Shown one piece after another: positions 54,765 through 63,665 of a DNA stretch of 64,000 bases. The first letter of the stretch is position 1, and each line of letters starts with the position of its first letter. The notes beneath the pieces are model-generated. The model had not been told where the DNA came from, searched no databases, and saw only the letters and a program-made list of their open reading frames with translations. This DNA is from Nocardia camponoti. Its GTDB lineage: Bacteria > Actinomycetota > Actinomycetes > Mycobacteriales > Mycobacteriaceae. A program made the translations under genes and the position numbers. The DNA is taken from assembly GCF_014646135.1 (NCBI RefSeq), contig NZ_BMMW01000002.1:434001-498000 (forward strand). Direction: 5' to 3'.

Positions 54765-54790
54765 GCGGGTTCTCCGTTAGGAGAACCCGC
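54765..54790 (+). terminator. Hairpin after the conservon
   Basis: A perfect 11-bp stem, GCGGGTTCTCC (54765-54775) with GGAGAACCCGC (54780-54790), loop GTTA, no T-run. It is probably the conservon terminator. The rest of the 335-bp gap up to rpmF (55066) shows no gene or obvious motif. Confidence 0.65.
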
Positions 54791-55065
54791 CCTCGTGCAC
54801 GAGAGTACATACCCGTTCCGTGGCGCGCATTAGTTGTCACGGATTTTTCTTGTCGGGAAAACCAAACTGACAGTTCGCTTTCCGGACGTCAGCAATCCCA
54901 TCGCAAGCATTTACACCCCGAAACCCCAAGTGACTCAAGTCACATCGGTAGCGGGTCGATTGCTGACCTCATCGCCCAATCGCCCTGAACAGGCATAACG
55001 GGCACGCGACAAGTCCCCTAAACGACGTTTGCCCACGATGGCGCTGACTGTCAGTTACCGGCGGC

Positions 55066-55239
55066 CTACAGGCGATTCGGGTCAATGAGCCCACGACGAA
55101 CCGCCGCGACGATGCGCCGCGGCACCTGATATTCGGTGCCAGCGACGGTCACCGGAACAAGCTGCGGCACAGTCGCTTTCCACTGTGACCGCCGACTGCG
55201 CGTATTCGACCGCGACATGCGGCGCTTGGGAACTGCCAT
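55066..55239 (-). CDS. rpmF: 50S ribosomal protein L32
   Basis: A 57-residue ribosomal protein, [20 protein letters not shown]..., lacking the CXXC pairs of zinc-binding L32. The start ATG is preceded by AAAGAAGG and lies 4 nt after the stop of the MRF-like gene, so the two share a message. It belongs to the zinc-starvation ribosomal set here by position. Confidence 0.95.
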   Translation of the reverse strand: MAVPKRRMSRSNTRSRRSQWKATVPQLVPVTVAGTEYQVPRRIVAAVRRGLIDPNRL

Positions 55240-55243
55240 GATT

Positions 55244-56539
55244 TCAGCCTTCTTTCTTTCCTGGATCAACAACGGCCTGCACCGTCGTCGGGTCGTCAAC
55301 GCAGGGGTCCTCGTGCCATTCGCCGAACGGATCGGTCCAGCGCGCGACCTCATCAGGCGCGGTTTCGACCAGTCGTAGTTCGTCGTCTTCGACGAGCGCC
55401 CAGTGCAGCGCGTGCCGGATCTCGGCGGGATCGGCATCGTGGGCGAGGATCACCAGCGAAACCTCGCGGTCGCCAGCGGTGTCGTCCCAGCGCAGCGCGG
55501 CCATCGCGGCCCGTTCGTCGGCGACGTCGGCGCGCTCGTCCTCGTCCATCGCGGCGAGCCAGCGACCGGCGTGACCAACGCGCAGACCGCCGCCCGCCGA
55601 CTCAAGCCAGAGCACGTGATCGGGCTGGGTCGCCAGCCACATGCGACCGCGCGCGGTGACGACACCGTCGAACAGCACGTCGAGCGCGTCGTGGAGTCGC
55701 TCGGGGTGAAACGGCCTGCGCGCGGCGAATTCGAAGACGCTCACGCCATGTTCGACGGTCAACGGCGGCTGACCGCGCAGCAGCGGCGCGTGCGCGTCGA
55801 AGCGTTGGCCGCGCCGCGCGTCGGCGGGCAGTCCGGCGAGGAGCACACCGAACTCGACAGCGTCGAAGTCGGTCATGTCAGCACGCCAGGCGATCGGCAC
55901 GCTCGGGTTCAACCGCGACAGCACCGCGTCGGTTCGGGCGTGGTCAAGCGGGTCGACATCGGCACCTAGCACGACCAGCGCATCGGCGAATTCAGCCTGC
56001 CCAAGGGCAACTTGAGCGACTGTCCGTTCGTCGTCAGCGACGGCGACACCGCGATCGGCGAGCGCCTCGTCGCCGGTCGCGTCAGCGAGCCAGGTCGTGC
56101 CGTCAAGGAACGCGACGGTCGCCTCAATCGCGACGTTGCGGCCCGCAGGCCCGTCGACGCGGTCGGCAACGCCGTCAACCTCGACGGTGTCGATCGCGTG
56201 GCACAGCGCTTCGGCTTCGATCGCGGGATCAAGCAACAACACGATGCGACGGATGTGGCCGCGCGTCGCCAGCTTGCACAGCAGCGGAAGCAGGTCAGCA
56301 CGCAAGGTGCACGACACGCAGCCGTGCGCCAACTCAAGGATGGTCGTCGTTGTCGAGCCAGCGGTGGTCACCGTGCGCCGGACCACCCCTTCGCGCAGTT
56401 CAGCGAGGTCGTGATGCACGACGACGGTCCCCGGCTGCGCGCCGAGTGCGGCGGCGAGCGCCGTCATCGCGGTCATCGGTCGGCCGGCGAACCCGGTCAG
56501 GAGCACGACGGGCGTTTTTCGGTCGGACTTGGCTAGCAC
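55244..56539 (-). CDS. mrf: G3E/COG0523 protein, MRF-like ribosome-hibernation recruitment factor
   Basis: In mycobacteria, MRF is induced by zinc starvation and brings the hibernation factor MPY to zinc-free ribosomes. The 431-residue protein starts at a GTG with AGGGGTTT upstream. N-terminal G3E domain: [23 protein letters not shown], where the usual GKT of the P-loop is missing, and [13 protein letters not shown], the CXXC-like metal site. The C-terminal CobW-C domain is recognisable ([13 protein letters not shown] ... [16 protein letters not shown]). It is divergent from rpmB and shares the Zur-box-like palindrome. Activity as a GTPase is doubtful from the P-loop. Confidence 0.85.
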   Translation of the reverse strand: MLAKSDRKTPVVLLTGFAGRPMTAMTALAAALGAQPGTVVVHHDLAELREGVVRRTVTTAGSTTTTILELAHGCVSCTLRADLLPLLCKLATRGHIRRIVLLLDPAIEAEALCHAIDTVEVDGVADRVDGPAGRNVAIEATVAFLDGTTWLADATGDEALADRGVAVADDERTVAQVALGQAEFADALVVLGADVDPLDHARTDAVLSRLNPSVPIAWRADMTDFDAVEFGVLLAGLPADARRGQRFDAHAPLLRGQPPLTVEHGVSVFEFAARRPFHPERLHDALDVLFDGVVTARGRMWLATQPDHVLWLESAGGGLRVGHAGRWLAAMDEDERADVADERAAMAALRWDDTAGDREVSLVILAHDADPAEIRHALHWALVEDDELRLVETAPDEVARWTDPFGEWHEDPCVDDPTTVQAVVDPGKKEG

Positions 56540-56556
56540 CGCAAACCCCTTTCGGT

Positions 56557-56569
56557 AATGATTTTCATT
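56557..56569. promoter_or_regulatory. Putative Zur box
   Basis: The palindrome AATGA-TTT-TCATT lies between divergent mrf (18 nt away) and rpmB (75 nt away). It resembles actinobacterial Zur operators and sits where zinc-loaded Zur would shut off both directions. Confidence 0.75.
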
Positions 56570-56643
56570 TACTGCCAGAGTGACGGTACAGTGCGGAATA
56601 CCTCGTTGTCGAAACTGGTTGTCATCACCGGTAAGGAGTTCGT

Positions 56644-56880
56644 ATGTCGGCGCACTGCCAAGTCACCGGACGCAAACCCGGCTTCGGAAAGGCCGTCTCG
56701 CACTCGCATCGGCGCACTAACCGACGCTGGAACCCCAACATTCAGCGCAAGACCTACTACCTGCCAAGCGAAGGCCGACGCGTCACGCTGACGCTGTCGG
56801 CCAAGGGCATCAAGACCATCGACCGGGACGGAATCGAAGCCGTCATCGCGCGGATTCGCGCCCGGGGCGACAAGATTTAA
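56644..56880 (+). CDS. rpmB: 50S ribosomal protein L28, zinc-independent type
   Basis: A 78-residue L28 paralogue, [32 protein letters not shown]. The zinc-binding form has CXXC near residue 5; here only one Cys is left (CQVT), so it is the C-minus form used when zinc is scarce. ATG with GTAAGGAGTTCGT upstream. It begins the rpmB-rpmG-rpsN-rpsR string. Confidence 0.96.
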   Translation: MSAHCQVTGRKPGFGKAVSHSHRRTNRRWNPNIQRKTYYLPSEGRRVTLTLSAKGIKTIDRDGIEAVIARIRARGDKI

Positions 56881-56889
56881 GGAGCACTC

Positions 56890-57060
56890 GTGGCATCCAA
56901 GTCGACCGAGATCCGGCCGATCATCAAGCTCAGGTCAACCGCGGGCACCGGCTACACCTACGTAACCCGCAAGAACCGCCGCAACGACCCCGACCGCATG
57001 ACCTTGCGCAAGTACGACCCCGTCGTACGTCGTCACGTCGAGTTTCGGGAGGAGCGCTAA
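56890..57060 (+). CDS. rpmG: 50S ribosomal protein L33, zinc-independent type
   Basis: A 56-residue protein starting at GTG (56890): [20 protein letters not shown], then [20 protein letters not shown]. It has no cysteine at all, whereas the housekeeping L33 carries two CXXC pairs. A ribosome site AAGGAGCA precedes it. Its stop overlaps the rpsN start by one base (TAATG). Confidence 0.95.
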   Translation: MASKSTEIRPIIKLRSTAGTGYTYVTRKNRRNDPDRMTLRKYDPVVRRHVEFREER

Positions 57061-57365
57061 TGGCGAAGAAATCCAAGATCGCGCGCAATGAGCAGCGCCG
57101 CGAGGTCGTCGCGCGATACGCGGCCCGTCGGGCGGTGCTCAAAGAACTCATCCGCAAGCCGAGCACCGACGAAGCCGTGCGCGCCGAAGCTCTAGCGGAA
57201 CTGCGCAAACAACCGCGCGACGCGAGTCCGGTACGATTGCGCAATCGGGACGCCGCCGATGGAAGACCTCGTGGTCATCTACGCAAATTCGGTCTCTCCC
57301 GAGTGCGTGTACGCGAGATGGCCCACCGGGGCGAGCTGCCCGGGGTCAGAAAATCGAGCTGGTAG
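57060..57365 (+). CDS. rpsN: 30S ribosomal protein S14, zinc-independent type
   Basis: A 101-residue long-form S14, [31 protein letters not shown], with the C-terminal [23 protein letters not shown]. The zinc-ribbon cysteines are absent and the protein is the longer C-minus version. Start coupled to rpmG by TAATG. Confidence 0.96.
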   Translation: MAKKSKIARNEQRREVVARYAARRAVLKELIRKPSTDEAVRAEALAELRKQPRDASPVRLRNRDAADGRPRGHLRKFGLSRVRVREMAHRGELPGVRKSSW

Positions 57366-57397
57366 TCATCCACTGATCTCGTGAGAAGGAATTCCCA

Positions 57398-57655
57398 ATG
57401 GCAGTGAAGCGAGCACCGTCCAAGAAGTCCCGCGCTGAGCAGGGCCGCAAGCCCAAGAAGAACCCGCTCATCGCCGCGGGCATCGAGACCGTCGACTACA
57501 AAGATGTGAACCTGCTTCGCACGTTCATCTCCGATCGCGGCAAGATCCGCAGCCGTCGCGTCACGGGCCTCACGCCGCAGCAGCAGCGTCAGGTTGCTGT
57601 CGCGGTGAAGAACGCGCGCGAAATGGCGTTGCTGCCGTTCACCACGACCAAGTAG
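57398..57655 (+). CDS. rpsR: 30S ribosomal protein S18, zinc-independent type
   Basis: An 85-residue S18 paralogue, [23 protein letters not shown], with the conserved core [28 protein letters not shown]. It lacks the CXXC of zinc-binding S18. GAAGGAATTCCC precedes the ATG. Last gene of the zinc-starvation string; a strong terminator follows. Confidence 0.96.
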   Translation: MAVKRAPSKKSRAEQGRKPKKNPLIAAGIETVDYKDVNLLRTFISDRGKIRSRRVTGLTPQQQRQVAVAVKNAREMALLPFTTTK

Positions 57656-57668
57656 GTCGATAACGCAC

Positions 57669-57706
57669 GAAAGGCGCTCCAACCCAATGGGTTTGGAGCG
57701 CCTTTC
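57669..57706. terminator. Terminator after rpsR
   Basis: A 17-bp stem with one bulged base (57669-57685 with 57689-57706) encloses a short AAT loop and is followed by GCTTTG. It lies between rpsR and the convergent lectin-LysM gene and can serve both. Confidence 0.85.
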
Positions 57707-57721
57707 GCTTTGTGCGAGCCC

Positions 57722-58288
57722 TTACGGGATGGTGAGCACCTGACCGGCGTTGATCAGATCCGGGTTGTCGATACCCGAAGCCGACGCGATCTCCTGGTAA
57801 CGGCTGCCATCGCCGTAGAAACGCTCCGAGATGGCCCACAGGGTGTCGCCATCTTCGACAACGTAGGTGCGGATCTCGGGAGCAGCGGGCACCTCTTCAG
57901 CAACCGGTGCCGCGACCTGCTCGGCAACCAACTCCGGTGCGGGCAGCGGGTTGTCGGTGTTGGTTGCTGTGGCCCACGCGACCGAGTCGTCGGTGCCGTA
58001 AAGCACGACGTTGCGGTCGGGCTGCACGACGAGCCGTTCCACGTTCTTGCCCGCGGTGTCGGTGGACCATGCCTGGGTGCCGTCGCCACGGTAGATGACG
58101 AAATCGCCATCGATCTGCAGAGCCGCGCGCTGCACGTTCTGCCCATGAGTTTGCGCGGCCCACACGACGTTGCCGTCAGGCTCGGTCAGCACAAGGTTGC
58201 CGTCCGGCTGCAGGGCCAGGGTGTACGCACCACCGGTGAGGGACTGTCCCAGTCCCAGTTCTTCGCCTACGCGCAGCGTGTCGCCCAC
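57722..58288 (-). CDS. Bulb-lectin domain protein with C-terminal LysM
   Basis: A 188-residue protein. Residues about 10-115 hold three bulb-type (GNA) mannose-binding units: LQPDGNLVLTEPDG, LQIDGDFVIYRGDG, VQPDRNVVLYGTDD, the last two close to the QXDXNXVXY site. An Ala/Pro/Glu linker leads to a LysM domain (TYVVEDGDTLWAISERFYGDG...INAGQVLTIP), which binds peptidoglycan. There is no signal peptide: the start MGDTLRVGEELGLGQSL is hydrophilic. Either it leaves the cell by another route or it works inside. Likely partner: mannose-rich lipoglycans plus cell wall (inference). Confidence 0.85.
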   Translation of the reverse strand: MGDTLRVGEELGLGQSLTGGAYTLALQPDGNLVLTEPDGNVVWAAQTHGQNVQRAALQIDGDFVIYRGDGTQAWSTDTAGKNVERLVVQPDRNVVLYGTDDSVAWATATNTDNPLPAPELVAEQVAAPVAEEVPAAPEIRTYVVEDGDTLWAISERFYGDGSRYQEIASASGIDNPDLINAGQVLTIP

Positions 58289-58437
58289 GATCCGTCCTTT
58301 CGAAGATCCAGTTGCAGAGCTTGTACCTAGCTTGTGTTGCTCCAGCGAATGTAGTCGTCTCGCAAGGGAAATGGGAGAGTTTGGCGCAGGGTTAGCGAAA
58401 AGTTCACTACGCGCAACGAAGTTGACGAAACAACAAG

Positions 58438-58466
58438 GGCCCGTTGCCTTGTCGGCAACGGACCCG
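58438..58466 (-). terminator. Terminator after purH
   Basis: A 12-bp stem (58438-58449 with 58455-58466) that pairs fully on the minus strand with one G.U, followed there by TTGTTGTTT. It lies 44 nt beyond the purH stop. Confidence 0.8.
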
Positions 58467-58509
58467 AGTCGCTACTAGATGTTTGCTGGCTTACCCCGAG
58501 GGGTAACCG

Positions 58510-60084
58510 TCAGTGCGCGAAGTGACGCGCGCCGGTGAGGTACAGCGTGACGCCCGCTTCGCGGCACAGTTCGATGGTGTCCTTGTCGCGAATCGAACCG
58601 CCCGGCTGCACGATCGCCCGAACCCCGGCTCCGACAAGGATTTCCGGACCGTCGGAGAAGGGGAAGAAGGCATCGGACGCGGCGACGGAACCGGCGGCGC
58701 GCTCCCCCGCGCGGTCGACGGCAAGCTTGCACGAGTCGACCCGGTTCACCTGACCCATGCCAACACCAACGGCGGCACCGTCATTGGCGAGCAGGATCGC
58801 GTTCGACTTCACGGCACGGCATGCGCGCCAAGCGAATTCGAGGTCGGCGAGGGTGGTCGCGTCGGCGGGATCGCCAGCGGCGAGCGTCCAGTTGGCCGGA
58901 TCGTCGCCGGGGGCGTCGATCACGTCACGCTCCTGAAGCAGCGCACCGCCGCTGATCGGGCGAAGCTCAATGCCCTTGCGCTGCGGCGCTTCCGCGACAA
59001 GCACGCGCACATTCTTCTTGCGCGCCAACACGTCTACCGCGCCCGGCGCGTACGACGGGGCGACAATCACCTCGGTGAAGATGTCGGCGACCTGTTCAGC
59101 CATCTCGACACTCACCTCGCGGTTGGCCGCGATCACGCCGCCGTAGGCGCTCACCGGGTCGGTCGCGTGCGCCTTGCGGTGCGCTTCGGCGATGTCGGCA
59201 CCGGTCGCGATACCGCACGGGTTGGCGTGCTTAATCACCGCGACAGCGGGCAGGTCGAAGTCGTACGCGGCACGCCATGCGGCGTCAGCGTCGGTGTAGT
59301 TGTTGTACGACATTTCCTTGCCGTGCAACTGCTGCGCCTGCGCAAGACCCACGATGCCGTCGTTGGCCGTGTACAGCGCGGCCGACTGATGCGGGTTCTC
59401 GCCGTAGCGAAGCACCGCGGCGCGCTCCCACGAGCCAGCGGTCCACTCCGGGAAGGCTTCGGTATCGGTGTCGGCGTCGGCGACAGCGGGCACCGCGACC
59501 GAGCCCATCCAGCTGGCAACCGCGATGTCATAGCTCGCGGTGTGCTGGAAAGCCTTGGCGGCCAACGCGGTTCGCTCAGCGAGGGTGAACCCGCCCGACT
59601 TCACCGCGTTCAGCACGTCGTCATAGTCGCGAGTGTCGACAACGACACCGACCGACGGGTGGTTTTTGGCGGCGGCACGCACCATCGACGGGCCGCCGAT
59701 GTCGATCTGCTCGACGCACTCGTCGACGCTCGCGCCGCTCGCGACGGTCTGGGTGAACGGGTACAGGTTCACCACAACGAGTTCGAACGGCTCGACGCCA
59801 AGCTCAACGAGCTGGTCGACGTGCTCGTCGCGACGGGTGTCGGCCAAGATGCCAGCGTGCACGCGCGGGTGCAGCGTCTTGACGCGACCGTCGAGGGTTT
59901 CGGGGAACCCGGTTAGGTTCTCCACCTTGGTCACCGGAATGCCAGCGTCGGCAATCTTGGCTGCGGTCGACCCCGTCGAGACGAGCTCAATGCCCGCCGC
60001 GTGCAGGCCGGTTGCCAACTCTTCGAGTCCGGTCTTGTCGTACACGCTTACCAGCGCCCTGCGGATCGGCTTGCGTTCACTCAC
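58510..60084 (-). CDS. purH: Bifunctional AICAR transformylase / IMP cyclohydrolase
   Basis: Last two steps of de novo purine synthesis: formylates AICAR and closes the ring to IMP. The 524-residue protein has the N-terminal MGS-like cyclohydrolase domain ([54 protein letters not shown]) and the C-terminal transformylase domain ([58 protein letters not shown]). Its GTG start overlaps the purN stop (GTGA), so the pair is coupled. Confidence 0.97.
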   Translation of the reverse strand: MSERKPIRRALVSVYDKTGLEELATGLHAAGIELVSTGSTAAKIADAGIPVTKVENLTGFPETLDGRVKTLHPRVHAGILADTRRDEHVDQLVELGVEPFELVVVNLYPFTQTVASGASVDECVEQIDIGGPSMVRAAAKNHPSVGVVVDTRDYDDVLNAVKSGGFTLAERTALAAKAFQHTASYDIAVASWMGSVAVPAVADADTDTEAFPEWTAGSWERAAVLRYGENPHQSAALYTANDGIVGLAQAQQLHGKEMSYNNYTDADAAWRAAYDFDLPAVAVIKHANPCGIATGADIAEAHRKAHATDPVSAYGGVIAANREVSVEMAEQVADIFTEVIVAPSYAPGAVDVLARKKNVRVLVAEAPQRKGIELRPISGGALLQERDVIDAPGDDPANWTLAAGDPADATTLADLEFAWRACRAVKSNAILLANDGAAVGVGMGQVNRVDSCKLAVDRAGERAAGSVAASDAFFPFSDGPEILVGAGVRAIVQPGGSIRDKDTIELCREAGVTLYLTGARHFAH

Positions 60085-60731
60085 CGGCGTGCTCGCTCAT
60101 CTGGTATTTCTGCCTTTCGTCCGTCGGAGACAATGCCGCGCGTCGCGACCGCGGCGACCACCTCGGTCAGCAATCTGCGCTCGACAACCTTGATGCGCTC
60201 GTGGAGGGTGGCTTCGTCGTCGTCAGCGGCGATCGTCACCGCCTCCTGCGCGAGAATGGGCCCGGTATCGACGCCAGCGTCAACGAGATGCACCGTTGAC
60301 CCGGTGACTTTCGCGCCGTAGGCCAGCGCGTCACGCACTCCGTGCGCGCCGGGGAACGACGGCAGCAGCGCGGGATGGGTGTTGATCACGCGACCAGCGA
60401 AGCGGGCGAGGAATTCGGGGCCGAGAATTTTCATGAAACCGGCGGAGACGACCAGGTCAGGCTCGTGTGCGGCGACAGCTGCGGTGAGGGCGGCGTCCCA
60501 GCTCGCACGGTCGGGGTAATCACGAACCGCGATTTCGAAATGCGGAACGGCCGCTGCTTCGGCATGCTTAGTGGCGACACACGGTCGATCTACGCCGACA
60601 GCGACAACTTTGGCGGGAAAGTCCGGCGCGCTCGACGCTTCGAGCAGAGTGTTGAGCAGCGAACCGGTGCCCGACGCGAGGACAACCACCCTCGTCGGGG
60701 TCCCCGCGGGCTTGGGCTTATACGTGGCCAA
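60081..60731 (-). CDS. purN: Phosphoribosylglycinamide formyltransferase PurN
   Basis: Formylates GAR with 10-formyl-THF in the purine pathway. Family motifs: [29 protein letters not shown] [35 protein letters not shown] (catalytic Asn-His) and [18 protein letters not shown]. The start is unclear. No ATG or GTG lies close to the family start; TTG at 60731 ([10 protein letters not shown]) is used here, while a CTG at 60743 has better ribosome-site spacing (GGAGTAGAGCG). The frame up to 60860 overlaps the PerM-like gene. Confidence 0.9.
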   Translation of the reverse strand: MATYKPKPAGTPTRVVVLASGTGSLLNTLLEASSAPDFPAKVVAVGVDRPCVATKHAEAAAVPHFEIAVRDYPDRASWDAALTAAVAAHEPDLVVSAGFMKILGPEFLARFAGRVINTHPALLPSFPGAHGVRDALAYGAKVTGSTVHLVDAGVDTGPILAQEAVTIAADDDEATLHERIKVVERRLLTEVVAAVATRGIVSDGRKAEIPDERARR

Positions 60732-60807
60732 GTTCGACGTCAGCGCTCTACTCCTGCGGTGCGGGGGCCGTGGGCTGGCGGAAATAGCGATACCGCCGAC
60801 GCTGAGT

Positions 60808-62292
60808 TTAACGGCCGGTGACCGGCCCACCTTCGGGCAGGTCCGCCTCGACGACCTCAACGTCGACGATGTCGTCGGCCGGTGGCGACGTCGAACCGGG
60901 GGCGGCGACGCTCACCTCGGGTGCGTCGTTGATGTCGTCGATCAGTTCCGCGTCGAGTTCGGTTGACGTGTCGTCGGATTCGTTGCTCGTCGCGCCTGGG
61001 GTGTATTCGGACGTTGCGCTCGGCGAGTACGCGTAGTCGTCATCGTCTTCGTAGTACTCGTCGTCATAAAAGTCGTATGCGCCGGGCGTGGTGCGGGTGA
61101 GGAAGCGTCGCGCGAGCACCATGCCAGCGAAGCCGCCGAGGCCAAGCCAGCTCATGAGCAACGCGGGCAGGACGAGCAGGTCGGGCCCGACCCAGCCGAC
61201 CGCGCCGAGTTGGCCGCTAGCGAGCACCGCGAGCACGGTCAGCATCACCGTCGACAGTCCGGCGCTGGTGAGCGTGGCCCACGGTGCGCCCGCGCGGTCA
61301 TCGGTGCTGCGACCCAGCTCGACACCAGCGAGTACGCCAATGGCGACGGGAACGAGCAACAGCACCGGCCACCACGCCTGCGCGGGACCGGCTGGCACGG
61401 GAATGAGCGCGGGCAACGCGGGCAGGCCAGCGCCCGTGACGTCGAACAAGCCGACTGAGCCAACCCCGAATTGGATGGGCGAACCCGCGAGCAGACTGGC
61501 CGTCGCGACAACCACATTGGGCAGGTAAAGCAGCGAAAGTACCGTCATGCCAAGCACATCGGCGATGCCGTGCGCGTGGCTATACACACCGCCGACCCGC
61601 GAAAGATGCAGGCAAAACGAAACGACCGCGGCGATCAACGCGCAGCCAAGCACCCGGAGCACCGTCCGACGAGCGGCGCGCGCACCCGGCGCGACCCACT
61701 CCGGCAGCTCGACGGGAATCAGCGCGCAGACGGTTTCGCCAGCACGCGCGACGATCGCGACGGCAGCCGTCGCCAGGTACAGCAACACCATCCACGCGAA
61801 AGCCCTTGGCAGACTTGGCACTTCGAGCGCGGTGACGCCAGCGGCGTCGCCCATGACGGCAGCGCAGACGGCGGTCATCACGAACGGACCGGCGACGGTC
61901 GCGCCTGCGAGCCACGCCAATTCGATCGGCGCTGGTCGTTCGGGCACCGCTCGCGCGCATTCGCGTCCGGCGAACCACAGCACGAGCGCGGTTGGTACGA
62001 GTGGGAGCAAGCCCAGCGTCGTTGCCCCAACGGTCACCGAAACCTGGTGTGCGGCAAGCCAACTCGCGGCGATCGCGCCCGGAGCATTGGTGAGGTCGGT
62101 GCCGCTGGTGAGCATCACGACCAAGACAACCGCGATAGTCGCGGTGAGGCTGAGCAGGGTGGGCCGAACCGCGACAAGCAGCAGCGAACGTGCCAAATCC
62201 GGTGGCGGCGAAAGCTTATTGATGCGTGCGCCTAGCGGAACCGTCGCTTCGCGGGGTACGCGTTCGCGAACGGGGGCGTTACGGGAGCTCAT
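60808..62292 (-). CDS. PerM-like integral membrane protein (DUF6350, Rv0955 family)
   Basis: Membrane protein of 494 residues with about ten hydrophobic segments and an acidic disordered C-terminal tail (many Asp/Glu and Tyr: YDDEYYEDDDDYAYS). By position next to purN/purH and sucD and by layout it corresponds to M. tuberculosis Rv0955 (PerM), a membrane protein linked to persistence and cell division under acid stress. No enzymatic motif is visible. The start at 62292 (MSSRNAPVRERVPRE) is reasonable. Confidence 0.87.
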   Translation of the reverse strand: MSSRNAPVRERVPREATVPLGARINKLSPPPDLARSLLLVAVRPTLLSLTATIAVVLVVMLTSGTDLTNAPGAIAASWLAAHQVSVTVGATTLGLLPLVPTALVLWFAGRECARAVPERPAPIELAWLAGATVAGPFVMTAVCAAVMGDAAGVTALEVPSLPRAFAWMVLLYLATAAVAIVARAGETVCALIPVELPEWVAPGARAARRTVLRVLGCALIAAVVSFCLHLSRVGGVYSHAHGIADVLGMTVLSLLYLPNVVVATASLLAGSPIQFGVGSVGLFDVTGAGLPALPALIPVPAGPAQAWWPVLLLVPVAIGVLAGVELGRSTDDRAGAPWATLTSAGLSTVMLTVLAVLASGQLGAVGWVGPDLLVLPALLMSWLGLGGFAGMVLARRFLTRTTPGAYDFYDDEYYEDDDDYAYSPSATSEYTPGATSNESDDTSTELDAELIDDINDAPEVSVAAPGSTSPPADDIVDVEVVEADLPEGGPVTGR

Positions 62293-62413
62293 GACGATTC
62301 AGCGTGGCAGCTTCCCCGGCGTGCGCTCCGCAGGCGCGCCGCGAGCCCACCGACGGGTGACCCGTCGATGGGCTCGCGGGGCAGCTCACGCATGCGCGGT
62401 GACCGTCGATCGA

Positions 62414-63493
62414 TTACTTCTTGTCGTCAGACGGGCGGAACGCCGTTGTCGCGTCGGCAGCCGGGTCGGCGGCCTGCTCGCCACCGAACGGCTGAGCGGG
62501 CGCGGCAGGAGCGCCAGGTGCTGCGGGCGCGGACTGACCGCCGTAGGGCGAACCGCCGTAGGACTGACCCGACTGCTGACCGGCCTGCGAACCACCGAAG
62601 TGCTGCGTCGCGCTCTCATCGGGACGCGGCTGCTGCTGCGGCGAACCATAGGGCGAACCCTGCTGCGGGTAACCGGCTTGCGGGTACCCAGCCTGCGGGC
62701 CGGGCTGACCGTAACCGGCCTGCTGACCCGGCTGGCCTGGCTGACCGTACTGCTGACCTGGCTGGGCCGGTGCCGACTGGCCGTACGGCGACTGCGTCGG
62801 GTACTGACCGCCGGTCGACGAACCGCCGAAGCCCTGCTGCCCGTAACCCTGCTGTCCGGGCTGACCGTACTGCTGACCCGGCTGGCCGTAACCCTGCTGA
62901 CCCTGCTGGTAGCCCGGGTAGCCACCCGACTGCTGCTGCGGCGCTGCGGGTTTCGGCGCAGGCGCCTTGATGATGCCGAGCTTGAACAGCAATCCAACGA
63001 TCGCGGCGACGGCGGTGAGCAGCGAGAAGAAGATGCCAAGGTAGGCACCGAACTTCAGCACTGCCTCGTCATTGACAAGGAACGCGACAACGAGCAGGCC
63101 AATGAAGCCCGCGACCGCGGTAGCCGCGGCAGCGCCGAGCAGTTCCTGCTTGGGCAGCAACGAAACCGCCGCGAAAAGCCCGGCTAGCAGCACGATGATC
63201 AGCGTCGCCGAACCACCGGTTTCGAACAGGTTGAACGTCTTGTCGCTGGTGACCGTGGTCGCACCGATGGTGACCGGCTCTACGCCCCAGAACGGCGCGA
63301 AGCCGAGCAGGAAGGTGAGCAGTGCGAGGCCAGCGGTGGCCGCGGTGAGGATGAACGGGAGTCCTTTGAACCCACCGTCATTCGCATCGGGCGTGGAGAC
63401 GCCACCGGTCGCGGAGGCACCTGGCGTGGGTGCGGCAGGCGCTTGGGGTGCGGCGGGTGCGTTATACCCGGAGCCCCCGGTCGGGTAGGACAT
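62414..63493 (-). CDS. DUF5336 membrane protein with Gln/Gly/Pro-rich tail (Rv0954-like)
   Basis: Protein of 359 residues: short N-terminal Pro/Ala segment ([19 protein letters not shown]), four membrane helices (about 45-165), and a long low-complexity C-terminus built of [11 protein letters not shown]-type units. Rv0954 of M. tuberculosis, its positional equivalent, is reported as a divisome-associated membrane protein. The start ATG has AAGGAGACGACG upstream. A terminal short conserved [13 protein letters not shown] ends it. Confidence 0.88.
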   Translation of the reverse strand: MSYPTGGSGYNAPAAPQAPAAPTPGASATGGVSTPDANDGGFKGLPFILTAATAGLALLTFLLGFAPFWGVEPVTIGATTVTSDKTFNLFETGGSATLIIVLLAGLFAAVSLLPKQELLGAAAATAVAGFIGLLVVAFLVNDEAVLKFGAYLGIFFSLLTAVAAIVGLLFKLGIIKAPAPKPAAPQQQSGGYPGYQQGQQGYGQPGQQYGQPGQQGYGQQGFGGSSTGGQYPTQSPYGQSAPAQPGQQYGQPGQPGQQAGYGQPGPQAGYPQAGYPQQGSPYGSPQQQPRPDESATQHFGGSQAGQQSGQSYGGSPYGGQSAPAAPGAPAAPAQPFGGEQAADPAADATTAFRPSDDKK

Positions 63494-63580
63494 GTCGTCG
63501 TCTCCTTGTCGAGTCGTGCGCTGTTCCGTCCCTGACGCTACTGCACACGACGAGGGTAGGCATCACTCACTGAGCCAGCC

Positions 63581-63607
63581 TGTGGATAACTTTGCGCCTG
63601 TGGATAA
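63581..63607 (-). promoter_or_regulatory. Twin DnaA boxes between sucD and the Rv0954-like gene
   Basis: Two perfect TGTGGATAA motifs (63581-63589, 63599-63607), i.e. TTATCCACA on the minus strand, 18 nt apart. On the minus strand the linker is GGCGCAAAG versus GGCACAGAG at 40987-40995, so the two elements differ at only two positions over about 29 nt. They lie 88 nt upstream of the Rv0954-like start, on the same strand as that gene. Confidence 0.7.
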
Positions 63608-63665
63608 CTGGCGAAGGCCGCCGAGGGGAGTATTCCCTGCGGCGGCCTTCGACAATCACTGAGGA

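Noticed and set aside
58513..59916. 467-residue plus-strand frame opposite purH
   Set aside because: Antisense shadow of a well-conserved enzyme gene.
61547..63187. 546-residue plus-strand frame opposite the PerM-like and Rv0954-like genes
   Set aside because: Crosses two genes and their gap antisense; composition is Arg/Thr/Leu-rich noise.
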